Below, one piece after another: positions 9,833-20,665 of a DNA stretch of 64,000 bases. The DNA is from Gnetum montanum (taxonomy: Eukaryota; Streptophyta; Gnetopsida; Gnetales; Gnetaceae): NCBI GenBank assembly GCA_015680685.1, contig MNCI01014708.1:1703-65702 (forward strand), read 5' to 3'. Position numbers and translations under genes: made by a program. Position 1 is the first letter of the stretch. Each line of letters begins with the position of its first letter. Under the pieces are notes generated by a model that searched no databases, was not told the origin of the DNA, and worked only from the letters and a program-made list of their open reading frames with translations.

Positions 9833-11190
9833 ATGAAGCTTGGTGGACATAGTGACATGGTTGATGATCAAGCAAACCCAGAGATTGAGGTTGAGACAAA
9901 ACTTGGTCAAGATGAGACTCAGTTTGAAACATTATGGGATCATGTCAAGGTAATTAATGAGGCCTTAGCCTACCCTGGTCTAGAAAATGTAGAGGCAATC
10001 CATCACATCCTTAAAGATGTTGATTTGCCACAAGAAAAGATGGATCTTCACTCCAAGGATAGGGTGAAAGTGGCAGAGGCTAAGGTTTCGATCTTAGAAG
10101 GTTGTCTGGATCACATGATCAACCTCTACAAGGATCTATTTGGATCCTTGGAAGAGGCACAAATGAAAGCATCCTTGGTTGAGGACCTAATTGGTCGAGT
10201 GAAAGTTTTGGAGGAGGCCCTAGTGGGGGTAAATCAAGAACTATCTAATTTGAAAATTGAAAAGTCCATTATGAAATCCTCCTTAGCAAGATGCTTGGTA
10301 GACAAGCCAGTAGCGATGGGCCATATCAAATCTAGAGAACCAAGTTCTTACAATGGCTAGAGAAATGATACTAAAATTGATGCATTCCTCCATGATGCGG
10401 AGATGTACTTGAATACTGGGGATGTTCCTGTAGCCCAAAAGGTCTCCACAGCATCTCAGTTTCTCATAGGAAGTGCTAAGATTTGGTGGCTTAGCCTCCT
10501 TCATGCCCAAGAAAGGGGCACTGCTACAGAAAAGATAAAGACTTGGAATAGATTTAAGGTAGCACTGATCAAACAGTTCCATCTTGGGAACTCTGAATGG
10601 GTAGCTAGAACCAAGCTAGAGACCCTAAAATATTCAGGGAAGCTTGAAGATTATATCAATAGCTTCCAAGAACTCATGTTGTTGATTTCTAATATGGGAG
10701 ATCGGGATCATTTTTTCAAGTTTGTAAATGGGTTATAGCCATGGGCGCAGACAGAACTATGTCGAAGAGGCATTAACTCCCTCATGGAGGCTATTGCGGA
10801 TGCTAGCACTTTTATGGACTTCAAGGTAATGAAGCCAAATAAGGGTAAGCTTGGAAAGGGGAAGCATGTCATGCCCTCCCACTCTCAGAGAATAGATATA
10901 GGTTCCATCAAAGGTGGAAATACATGCAAATTAGTTTAGCAAGGTAGTCACCCAATGGGTGGTGCTCTAGGAAACTAAGGCTCCCAACAAAAACATAAGG
11001 ATACAAGGAGCAAGTGGCAACCTAGGGCCAAGAAGAAACAATTTATGGAAGGTGCCTTTAAAGGGCCAATTTAGTGCTTCTTGTGTTGAGGAAACCACCT
11101 AGTAAGAAATTGTCCCCTGATTTCAAGAAGGACCGAAAATAGGCAAGGGCAAGCTCTAGGGAAACAACTGATCACTCGATTATTGCCCTA
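9833..11190 (+). pseudogene. Chromovirus gag
   Basis: The first ATG in the long frame is at 9833. Residues 90-165 have a heptad-like helix (RVKVLEEALVGVNQELSNL) that could be a coiled coil. After a stop at about 10360 the frame continues with the retrotransposon Gag core: KIDAFLHDAEMYL, AKIWWLSLL, FKVALIKQF and KLEDYINSFQEL, then WAQTELCRRGI. Near 11070-11112 a zinc knuckle of the C-x2-C-x3-H-x4-C type (CFLC..NHLVRNC) is visible with a TGA inside it. The order and motifs match Gag of plant chromoviruses. Stops at about 10360, 10737 and later end any function. Confidence 0.85.
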
Positions 11191-11319
11191 ACCCATGCCT
11201 TTAGATTACAAATGGAAGCACATTGGGGGAACAATGAAGGCCAGCAGTTATGATGGAGTTGTCTGACATGGTTACATAGAGGTCAAGAGCTAGAAACTCC
11301 CAAAGTACTAATCCTGATA

Positions 11320-11625
11320 ATTTACATCAGGTTCAGTTAGCCCTAATCACTATGAGCTCAAGTCAGATAAGTTCCCTCATTGATAATGGGTCCAATCACA
11401 ATTACATCGTTCCAGCCATGGTAAAAGACTTGCAGTTAAAGATGGAACTAGTCCAAGCCTTCTACAAACTAGCCAAGTTCAAACCCCTTTGGTGCGTCGA
11501 GGTGTGTTGTAGTGTCCTAGTTCAAGTGGGCTCATGGCAAGGAGTTCTAGATTTTTCAATTCTAGATATGGACTCCTTTTAGGTTATTTTGGGACAAGAA
11601 TTTTTACACTAGGCCAAAGTTTTTA
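11320..11625 (+). pseudogene. Chromovirus retropepsin
   Basis: The frame 11352-11582 contains SLIDNGSNHNYI, the gypsy active-site stretch L-[IV]-D-S-G-[AS]-x-H-x-F-I with Asn in place of the Ser next to the catalytic Asp. The segment VILGQEFLH, the equivalent of the I-LG-M-W-L strand, follows after a stop at 11580. Located between the zinc knuckle and RT. Confidence 0.75.
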
Positions 11626-11858
11626 CAGCTCCACACTTAGACCTGATCTTCATTTTACATGAAAGCTCCCCTTGCCTAGTTCAAACTCATGGAGCATAGA
11701 TTGGAAAGGAGGAGGGCTCTAGTCCCCAGATTATGTCACCAATGGTGATGAAATGGTTGGCCAGGGATCCCACAAGAAAATTTCTGCTAGCTATGCAAAC
11801 AGGTGATCCATATGAAGCTTGTGGATCCTAAAAAAATATTGACCCACGCATAGCATAG

Positions 11859-12570
11859 GTGCTGGGTAAGTTTAAAGATGTGATGCCACCTGAATTGCCA
11901 GGAAGTTTCCCACCTCAAAGGGTTGTGGATCATAAAATTGAATTGCAGCCAAGTACTAATCCACCTATTCAAAGGCCATATTGGTTGACAGGGCTAGAAT
12001 TGGGGAAATTAAAGAAGCAACTTAAGAGCTATATTTCTAAGGGATACATTCACCCCTCAAAATCATTTTATGGGGCACCAGTGCTGTTTTTCACCAAGGA
12101 GGACAGAACACTATGTCTCTGTTGCGATTACAAGTTGCTAAACAAATACACTATCAAGAATAAGTACCCAGTACCACTCATTTCAGATTTGTTCAATCAA
12201 TTGGTAGGGGCTCGGTATTTCACCTAGCTAGACCGTTGACAAGGGTACTACCAGGTTCACATCATAGAAGGGGATGAAGAAAAAATTGCATGTGTAACCC
12301 GGTATGGATCATACAAGTGGATAGTGATGCCCTTTGGGCTTTGCAATGCACCAGCTACATTTTGTACCTTGATGAATGAGATATTTCGACCCTTCCTAGA
12401 TAAATTTGTGGTCATCTATCTTGATGATATTTTGATATATAGTCAGACCATGGAGGAACATGCCCTCCACCTGCAATTGATCCTTGAGAAGCTATGAGAA
12501 AATTAGTTGTACATTAAGAAAGAGAAATGCAAATTCTACTACTCAGAGTTGAAATTTCTGAGACATCTCA
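11859..12570 (+). pseudogene. Chromovirus reverse transcriptase
   Basis: Contains the entry sequence [12 protein letters not shown] and [11 protein letters not shown], then [18 protein letters not shown], the (stop-interrupted) region around 12225-12250, VMPFGLCNAPATF and the catalytic box VIYLDDILIYS. Stops at 12225, 12237, 12496 and 12505 break it. All fall at positions where Gln or Arg is normal for the family, consistent with C-to-T changes. Confidence 0.92.
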
Positions 12571-12599
12571 TAGGGTATGGGTAGGTAAAGCCAAACCCA

Positions 12600-13215
12600 A
12601 AGAAGGTAGAGGTTTTGCACCAATGGCCTGATCCTACTAATGTGCATGAGGTCAGATATTTTATGGGGTTAGCCAACTTCTATCGGAAATTCATCAAAAA
12701 TTTCTTAGGTATCACTACTCCCTTGACCAATTTGCAAAAGAAAGAAGTCCCATTCAAGTGGGATTCAAACTATCAGCAAGCCTTCGATAGAATCAAAGAA
12801 GCTTTAACCTCCCATCCAGTGTTGGCATTGCCAAATTTTGCAAAACCTTTTGAGGTTCATACTAATGCCAGTGAGAATGCAATTGGGGGCATGTTGCTAC
12901 AGGAAGGTCATCTTGTCGCTTATGAGAGCTGAAGGCTAAATCAAGTAGAGCAGAGGTGACCAATCCATGAAAAAGAAACATTCGCTATTGTCCATTGCTT
13001 AAGAGCATGGAGACACTACTTGTTGGAAAGTCATGTCTTTGTAAAGATAGATAATCTAGCTACTAGCTATCTGCTAAATCAAATAAAGCTGAGGCCCAAA
13101 TAGGCCTGATGGTTACCCATGTTATCTGAATTTGATTTGCAATTGACCTACCATCCTAAAAAAGAGAATGTGGTGGCAAATGCATTGAGCCACCGTCCTC
13201 AGCTTGCCTCCTAGC
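12600..13215 (+). pseudogene. Chromovirus RNase H
   Basis: Begins with the connection sequence VRYFMGLANFYRKFIKNF, then FKWDSNYQQAFDRIKEAL and the RNase H core FEVHTNASENAIGGMLLQ with the first catalytic Asp changed to Asn. It continues with HEKETFAIVHCLRAWRHYL and ends with ENVVANALS, the family's N.VADALSR tail. Stops at 12930, 12957 and near 13103 interrupt the frame. Confidence 0.9.
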
Positions 13216-13399
13216 TCTTTTCCATCACTGGGACACAAACTTTACATGTTCGATGTGATGAAGTGTTGTTGGCTTAGATCCAAGATGGCTTAAAAAGGAA
13301 TCCTCATGTTATTAATCTAATAAAGATTATAGAAACTGGGCAAGCACCATAGTTCAAAATGAGGAATGGACTACTTTGGTTCCATGATAATCAGATATC

Positions 13400-14345
13400 C
13401 GTTCTAGATTGGGATGGCCTACATAAAGAGATAATCTGAGAATGCCATGACACACAGTTGACTGGGTACCCTAGACAGCAAAGAACCTTGGCACTCATTA
13501 AGAGAACCTTCTTTTGGCCAAATATGTATAGGGATGTGATTTCTTATATTCAGAAGTGTTTGGTGTGCCATCAAGACAAAGGTTCCATGGAGTGTCTAGG
13601 TGGTCTTCTGCTGCCCTTGGAAATCCCTTCATTTATATGGGCTACAATGTCTATGGACTTCATCACATGATTACCAATTGTTTAGGTCTTAAGCAGCATC
13701 ATCGTTGTGGTGAAATTTTTTTCCAAATTTGCCATATTAATTCCCTATCCATCACAGTGCTTAGTTGAGGACACTGTAGCATAGTATTTTAATAGGGTGG
13801 TTTGATATTTTGGGTTACCATGAGCATTGTTTTAGACCGAGATCCTCATTTCACAAGTGCTTTTTGGCGAGCCTCGTTTGGCATGATGGGTGCCACCCTC
13901 AAATTATCAACAAGCTTTCATATGTAAACTAATGGTCAAATAGAATGGATGAACTAGGTACTTGAAGAGTACCTCTGACACTATGTTCATAGTGACCAAA
14001 AGAATTAGCCTATTCTGTTAGGGACTTCCCAGCTAAGTTACAACATCCAAAAGTCATCAGCTACTAGGTTTTCTCTTGCAAAACTGGTAATGGGAAGGTA
14101 GCCCATTACCCCTCATATGGTCTCGCCCTCACTATAGGGTCAACATCCCTTAGTAGATGAATTCTTGAAAGTGTGGTCTAAAAATGTTGAAACTACGAAA
14201 TATCATCTAGAGAGGGCAGTGCAACAAATGAAAAAGTATGCTAATCAAAAATTCCAACATCGTGAATTTAAGGTGGGAGATTAAGTTCTGTTAAAGTTGG
14301 ACCCATGTTAGTTCAAACCAAAATAGGGAACCACCTCCAAATAGA
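13400..14345 (+). pseudogene. Chromovirus integrase
   Basis: The HHCC zinc domain is visible as FWPNMYRDVISYIQKCLVC. The catalytic core follows with SMDFI carrying the first Asp, then a frameshift near 13815, after which VLDRDPHFTSAFW carries the second Asp and the degraded TNGQIEWMN has the catalytic Glu region (normally TDGQTERVN). Several TAG and TGA codons are present. It would insert the cDNA into chromatin. Confidence 0.88.
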
Positions 14346-14676
14346 TGAGGAAGTATGATGGTCCCTTCCAGATCATCGATAAAATTAACCCTATGACATA
14401 TAATCTTCAACTACTGATCAATATGGATCGAGTACATCCAATTTTTCATGTCAGCATGCTGAAGCCATTTCTGGATGGGTTACCATATCTGGAAAGAAGC
14501 CTCTTGATCCAAGAGCGACCTTGTATACAATCTATACAAGGAAAGAGAGCAAACTACATCCAAAACTTCCAGACCACTGGCCATGATGCAGATTTGAAAG
14601 TGGAGTTCCTCATCCACTGGAAACACCATTTTGACTTAGAAAATAGTTGGGAACCATTGGAGCATTTAAGGTCCTA
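14346..14676 (+). pseudogene. Integrase C-terminus with chromodomain
   Basis: The frame 14345-14677 holds RKYDGPFQIIDKI and HPIFHVSMLKPFL, the GPY/F-like integrase tail, and then a chromodomain: VEFLIHWKHHFDLENSWEP resembles the consensus EFLVKWKG....TWEP. Chromodomains are thought to direct integration to particular chromatin. The second aromatic-cage position (W of the WKG motif) is kept. Ends at a TAG at 14675. Confidence 0.85.
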
Positions 14677-14677
14677 G

Positions 14678-15342
14678 GAAAATTTGATCTTGGACTTCTA
14701 TCGGGAGCAAGCAATCGACCTCCTACCTTCGCCACTTGGATGATGGATGAAGAAACCTCCCATGAAAAAAAATTAGAAGAGGTAGGGCATGTGGTGCCAT
14801 ATAGGATTCGGGACTGAATTCCTATGAGAGCCTATCTCAGATAGGGGAGGAAGATTCCTGGAGCATTTCGAAGTGCTCTATAGGCGATGGGGCTCAAGTT
14901 TCAAATAGAAAGGAGCTATGTTAAACTTGAGACCCCTAGAACTTTGGATTCAAACAAGTCAGGGGATGCCCTGGAACTCATACATCCCTAGGTTGGTGTA
15001 TTCTATCATGTCACAATGATAGGCCACATGAGGCCCTCCCATAACCTTGCATTTTAGGCTAGGTATGGAAGGATGGACAAGCCAAGTCTTAAGGGGTGAC
15101 GCTCTTGACTTGGGTGTCAAATGCTATGATGAGTCCAAATGTTAGGAAGATAGTCAAGTTCAACAAAAATGCTTTACAGCCTTTGGCCCTAGCATTTGAA
15201 CTTTCCAAAACCTAAGGTCCCTTCAAACTTGACTCAAAATAGCATGGGCTTACTTCCCTGGAATTGATGGAATCCTTACTTGATTTTGATGTAGCTACCT
15301 CATGGGTTACTCGGGCCATGCTCTGAGGTTGTCACTCATTTT
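14678..15342. other. Chromovirus 3' untranslated region
   Basis: About 660 bp between the end of Pol and the purine tract, with no recognisable frame on either strand. Confidence 0.6.
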
Positions 15343-15356
15343 AAGTGAGGGAGAAT
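15343..15356 (+). other. Polypurine tract
   Basis: AAGTGAGGGAGAAT lies immediately before the 3' LTR and would prime plus-strand synthesis. Two T residues show decay. Confidence 0.75.
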
Positions 15357-15920
15357 TGTCAGAGAGGTAGCAAGGTTGGTGGTGGCCTGCTACCTCCTCC
15401 ACAGTTCGGGGGCCATGGGGGCACAAGGGATCCTCTGCTCCTTGTGTCTTCGAAACCATACTGGCATGGCCATTCCATGCATTAGTAAGAGGAGGCTACG
15501 ACTTACCTCATTACCTCACTCGGTAGGACCTTGCTTGGGAGGGTTGTGTAGTTCAACTCTACGTTGGGGTGTTTTTACCAAGTGTGTCATGGGACGTGCT
15601 ATGGGATGTTGCATGTGCTCTTTAGAGTGTGACACCAACTACCAGAACATGGTGATGAATTTGGAGGGTTCAGTTGGTAGTCCCTATGGTTTCCACATGA
15701 GCGGAGCAAGGGAGCACTATCTAGCTTGTTAGTATTTTGCAATTATTAAATTTGAAACACCACTTTGGATACATGCTAATGCTAACACATTGTTTATTGG
15801 CATGTGTTTTAGGACTGTTGATTGCTAAGGCGTATTCCTCTTAAGTTTCATCTTGATTCAGAATCTACTAGGGAAACTCTAGGGGTGTCGAACAACATTC
15901 CCAGGGACAACGTTGTTACA
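15357..15920 (+). repeat. 3' LTR of the chromovirus
   Basis: Begins TGTCAGAGAGGTAG and ends GTTGTTACA, 564 bp, followed at once by the ATTTT duplication. Confidence 0.92.
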
Positions 15921-15991
15921 ATTTTAGTTTTCTTATGAACCATAGTAATTCCTATTCTACAAGTTTGGAAATTACTAAAAAAGGGGAACAT
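15921..15991 (+). other. Copia 3' untranslated region, right part, with purine tract
   Basis: Continues the copia interrupted at 9115 (the first five bases are the second ATTTT copy). It ends in a purine tract AAAAAAGGGGAACA at about 15977-15990 directly before the LTR start. Confidence 0.75.
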
Positions 15992-16945
15992 TGTTGACAT
16001 TTTAGTATGTCAAAACCTTAAGGAAAATGGAGAATATAGAATGTATGTGTGTGATTGTTATTTTGTAGAACATGAACAAGAACTTCACAAAGATATCTAT
16101 GAACTCAAGGAAATAAGATCTATGTCAAGATGTCAAAATGAAGACTACATGGACAAGATGAGAGCATGGATGAAAACGAAACCTACAAATCAAATGAAGA
16201 TGCTTCCAGGACTACCAAGAGGACAAATTAACAAGAGAATATTTTAGACTTCAAACTTTAAAAGTTTGGTAGACGTCTATCCTTCATAGTAGACATCTCA
16301 CTTTCCTGGTAGATGGCTCTCTTGCATTGAGGGATATCTCATATAGGCATCTAAACTTTCATGTAGATGTCTACACTAGTCGTTGCATAAATTCCAATGA
16401 GTTTTCAAAAACTCCAAGGCTATAAGATGATTTCAAAATCTTGGAAATTATGCAAGCACTATTCACACAAAAAATTTTCATTGTATATTCTAAGAAATTT
16501 TATTCTTGCTCTTCATTGTAATGTCATTTTCCTGATTCTAATTGTACTAAGCTTTAAGTATTCTTTTCTTTCCTTCTTGTAGCCCTGCATGGTTGATGTG
16601 ATTTTTGTGAAAAGATATCCTTGTTGTGGTTGTTGGGATCCTACGGGATTAAGTAGTTTCATAGCATCAAAACACTCAAAAGTGGAACTCAATTTTGTAA
16701 AGGTTGTGGGATCCTCTAAACTACATTTTAAGCTTGTTGAGACCTTAAGGGATTGAGTGGTTTTGTAGTGATGAAACAATTCAAAGTGGAGCTCAAAGCT
16801 TGTACAAGGAGGGGTGCCCTTTGAACCACATGTTTTGAAGAAAAAAAGTTTTGAGGTATGCACATATTCTACCCTCTGAGTATGGATGTATCCAAGTTGG
16901 GGAACCACATAAAATTTAGTATGTTTTTGTGGCTAGTGCAGTTTT
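15992..16945 (+). repeat. 3' LTR of the copia element, right end missing
   Basis: Starts TGTTGACATTTTAGTATGTC after the purine tract and runs to a single N at 16946; the end seen in the 5' LTR (CCACA) is absent. It contains a group of GTAGACGTCTA-like palindromes (16270-16375) and an internal imperfect duplication of about 100 bp (GGGATTAAGTAG near 16647 and GGGATTGAGTGG near 16750). Similarity to the 5' LTR is good only over the last 270 bp because the 5' copy is truncated. Confidence 0.75.
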
Positions 16946-16946
16946 N
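16946..16946. other. Single ambiguous base at an abrupt junction
   Basis: The copia LTR stops and a minus-strand gypsy remnant starts exactly at this N. It may be an assembly join. Confidence 0.7.
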
Positions 16947-17591
16947 AGTAGATAACACTTCTTCATTTTGAGAGTTAATCCTCACCTCACTAGCATGAAA
17001 GTTAAGCATGGGTTGATGTCCATTTTCCCTAAGAAAAGATTGCTTAATGATAGAGTGGATTGACTCTTTGTTGGTGGGCATGTCTCCACTCACAAGGATA
17101 GAATTCAAGACTTGAGCTAGTGTGTCTCTATGAGTAAGAGAGGTTATGATGAGGTCATACAGGCTCAATGACATGCTCTTTTATTTGAAGGACTACTTGG
17201 CTTGTTCCATCATTGCAAGGAAATTATGCCCCTTGGCATGTGACCTTTCAACCTTAGTGGTCTTAATTTTCTTCATCCTTCCTAGAGTTTGTGACTCATG
17301 TTTTGACATTTGTGCCTTAGGCCCCTTGTCCATGGGTTCAGTTGATCTTGGTGTAGGTTTAGGAGGGTTAACTTGTTTCAAATCCTTTTGTTGTTGGTTA
17401 CATTTAGTGGGCTTAGTTGTTGGTTTGGTAATAGGTTTTTTTCATCATCATTGCAGTGATGGTTTCTTGCTAATTGCTAAGCTTTTGGCCACTATAGGTG
17501 GGCTTTGGTCATGGGATGTCGTAGGTTTGCTTGTTGAAGGTGGAGGTTCCCAAATTACAAATGATTCCTTCAACTTAGAAGGATTGATAGC
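16947..17591 (-). pseudogene. Gypsy gag-protease linker remnant
   Basis: On the minus strand a frame from 17174 reads LIITSLTHRDTLAQVLNSI and then DMPTNKESIHSII, followed by HQPMLNFHASEVRI. This pattern (S..HR.AL..VL......D) is found between the Gag knuckle and the protease of Tat/Ogre-type gypsy elements. The protease itself is cut off by the junction at 16946. Towards higher coordinates the minus strand continues with Gag. The clade assignment is by resemblance only. Confidence 0.5.
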
Positions 17592-19480
17592 TTAGGATGT
17601 TGAGGCCACTAAAGGTGAGACACATATGATGAAAGGCTTCTTAGGAGCCAAAGGTGGTGGTACCCATATGATGAAGGGCTCTCTAGGCTTTGTGTTTTGG
17701 GGCCACAATGGTACTTTGATGACAAACGGTTTCCTAGGAGGACTAGACCATTTGGTTTTTGTGACTGAGGCTACAGTGTAAAAGTTGTTATTGGCATTTG
17801 AAGAGTTGGACTCATTCAACACTAGCTCTCCATGGTCAGTCATCTTCTGGAGGTCATCCTTTAATGCTAGACAAAAATCAATGTCATGACCAACCATTTG
17901 ATGATAATGGAAAAACCTATCCAATCTGAAGTACTTCAATAACTTTAGATCATCTTTGGTTGCTATCGTTGGGTCTCTAGCTATGTCACAAAGATGATCA
18001 TGTGTCTTACAAGCTTGCTCAGATAGTTGCTTATGTTGTATACACTTGTCTTTAAGAAACTATTCTAAAAGCTCAAAGAGCTTCATAAAAAACCTAGTGT
18101 ACTTTGACCTATCCTTCTATCCAAGGTTTGGTCTTGGTTGATATGGGGTATATGAGGTGGATGATTGTGATGAGTCAAAAGATGTATTGCATGGTGGTGA
18201 TTCCCACCTCTCTACTTATTTTGTATCCTTGGATACTATAGCCACAGTTGTTTGCTCTTGCTTAGTTTTATTTCTATTCCTCATTGTGTGTTGGTTTTTA
18301 TATGTCATGTATGTTGGATTGTTGCTAGCCTTAGCTGCCTCCTTAATGTTCTTAGTTTGCAAGAAGTTTTGTCTTAGTGATTGAGGCTCTTAGTAGTAGA
18401 GATTTGACATGATGAAGTTATTTATTGCTCTCTTAAATATGGTCAAGAGATGAGTTTTAGAGATAGGCCTTGGAATCTCATTGAGTGTTAAATTCCATCT
18501 TTGAATGAACCTTTTAATTGGTTCAAATAGTCATTGACTCACCTTCATAAGTTGATCTAATATGGCATTTGGCTTCAAGTTGTATCTAAAGCGGTTGAAA
18601 ACTGGTTTATTAGGTCCTTAAATGAAGAAATGGAACCTATAGGCAAGGTTCAATACTAATCTAGAGTCTTACCCTTAAGGAACATAGGGAAAATGTGTAA
18701 TATTGTATGTTGCCAAGCTTGCAAAAAAGAGACACTCAAATTGGAAGATGACTAGGTGTGCATTGGGATCTCTTTCATCATTGTATTTGGTGAAGTTTGG
18801 TATAAGCATGCTTGTAGGCAATGTTATTTAAGGAACAATAGGGCTTATAGGATCATCCTAGTAGAAGTTTATAACCTTGAATGTCTATGTTGTACTAGCT
18901 TTGAGTTCCTGTAGCTCTTTGGTAAGGTCTTGGATCATTTGGAAGGCTTGATCCAAGCCTTGGGGCATCCTTGTAGGTTGCGGTGTGTGTATTAATGGTT
19001 GAGAAGGAAGTTGAGAGGCTTGAGCCTATGCAATGGGTAATGGAAATGATGGAAGAGGCTAGGTGATTGTGGTCGTAGGAGGGTTAAACAATGAAAAGGA
19101 ACTCTGCGTTGGCACTTGAGGAATAAAGGAGAGAAATGGGGTATGAAAGGCTTAAGTAACTTAGGGTCTCACTGAGGGGCCCACTAGGATGGAGAAGGGA
19201 TGAGATGTGGTGAACACCATGTATAATGGCTGAGTAGAGCAAGGCTATGTTGCTATGGGCATGAATGAGAACAGGGAGGTAGAATGACACATGGGTTGTG
19301 CTTCGTGTGTGATGATGATGGGTGTTGACCCAAATATGGTGGGATGAATAGGATAAGAAGAGGGTTGAGGGACTTGTCCCACTGATGATGTAGGAGATGT
19401 AGAACTGGGAGCAGTTGTTTGGGGAGCTAATTATTAGAAAATGCTCCAAATAAATGTATTCAACGTTGATTTAGCTTCAA
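17592..19480 (-). pseudogene. Gypsy gag remnant (Tat/Ogre-like), minus strand
   Basis: Read on the minus strand from about 19449 there is a Ser/His-rich leader, then degraded Gag core with FPMFLKGKTLD and FRYNLKPNAILDQL, LFEPIKRFIQRWN and THLLTIFKRAINNF, and finally RFFHYHQMVGHDIDFCLALK (17940-17830), the pattern C.[FY]H...GHDT..C..LK of Tat/Ogre Gag. In that motif the first Cys is replaced by His or Phe while the last Cys is present. Stops and shifts are frequent. The tail is Pro-rich (FVIKVPLWPQN, FIIWVPPPLAP). Confidence 0.65.
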
Positions 19481-20665
19481 ACTCATCTTGCTCATCTTGG
19501 TGTCCATTCAAGATAAGCTCCTCACTCGACTCATCAACATGTATGAGTTGTATGAGCATATGTAAATAGAATTTTGTAAAGGGGACTTTGTCATATAGTG
19601 ATGGGATATATTCTTTTCCATCCTAGTGTATGATTTCAAACTAATGCTTAGCATCAGATTTGGAATGTGGCATGAGTAAACCGGCCTGTATTTTGGTGCA
19701 GAGGAAGTTGTAAAACTCCTCATTAATTACTAAAAACTATGGATTCTTGCCCCTATGCTTGAGTGATTATCTACACTTAATGATAGCTGGGTCTTTTAGA
19801 TCATAATGTGCACTGCATCTTTACTAGAAGCCACGTAGGCCAAATTTAGAGGCAATACGGTTAATTTGCGAAAAGGCATTAACTAAGAATTCAACTAGGT
19901 TTTTAACTAATTGTTTCAATAGATGAAATTGCTCAACACATAAATGATTTTGGCTATGGAATGTGATGTGAAGCTGCAACTACAAAAGTAGTGTAGGTGG
20001 TAGTGGCAACATTGTACACTACACTGGTAAAATTAATTAATTAATTTTTAAATGTTTTGCATCTTGGAATATAGGAAGCAAGAGTAAGGGTTGTGTTGTA
20101 ACTAGTTGTTGGTAAAATTTTGATGTGAAAATGTTGTAGGTAGGCTTCCAATTTTTATGCTAGATTCACCTCAACCCAGCTTGTAATGAAAAATACACTA
20201 GGCTTTCCTCATGAAAAATATGCTGGTTTTTGAAAAAATATGCTAGGTTGGAAAAATATGTTGGCTTTGTAGGAGAAGCCCAATAGAAAATGTTTTAAAA
20301 ATTTCAAATGGAAGATGATAATGAGAAAATACGATGGCCTTTGGAGAAATCCCAAAGGCAAATTTTGGAAGTCAAAAGTGGAGGTTCTTGCAATTTTTAT
20401 GTTGGGCTTTGGAAAGCCCAATAGTTGTTGGGTAAATTGCAGATCACCCAACCTACTACAATTTATATGTTGGTTTTACAATTTATACGTTGGTTTTAAA
20501 ATTGTAGGGAATAATGGTTGTACTAGCTTTGGGAAGAATTCCAAAGAAAAATTTAAAGGTTTTTTCATAAACAAAAGTGAATAATAGTTAAAATTCATGA
20601 ACGGGAAAAGGCAAAGTAGGAGGGTAAAGAATTTGAATGGAGGCTCTCCTTCTAGCATCAGAAAC
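19481..20665. other. Noncoding leader-like DNA between inverted gag remnants
   Basis: AT-rich, with the short word TTATA[TC]GTTGGTTTT occurring twice near 20462-20497. No coding features. Probably untranslated leader of one of the flanking gypsy remnants. Confidence 0.4.

Larger units (their letters stand above)
9116..15920 (+). mobile_element. Complete but dead chromovirus (Ty3/gypsy), nested in copia
   Basis: A 6805-bp element with two 564-bp LTRs, a tRNA-iMet primer site, gag with a zinc knuckle, protease, RT, RNase H, integrase, a C-terminal chromodomain and a purine tract, flanked by a perfect 5-bp duplication. The order RT-RNase H-integrase and the chromodomain place it in the chromovirus branch; Gag resembles the Reina/Tekay type. 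A hand comparison of the LTRs gives about 69 differences in 564 ungapped columns (about 12%), mostly transitions, so the insertion is old. Pol has about 25 in-frame stops. Confidence 0.92.

Noticed and set aside
13556-13768. Second plus-strand frame over the integrase zinc domain
   Set aside because: Alternative frame of integrase DNA; the integrase frame carries the conserved motifs.
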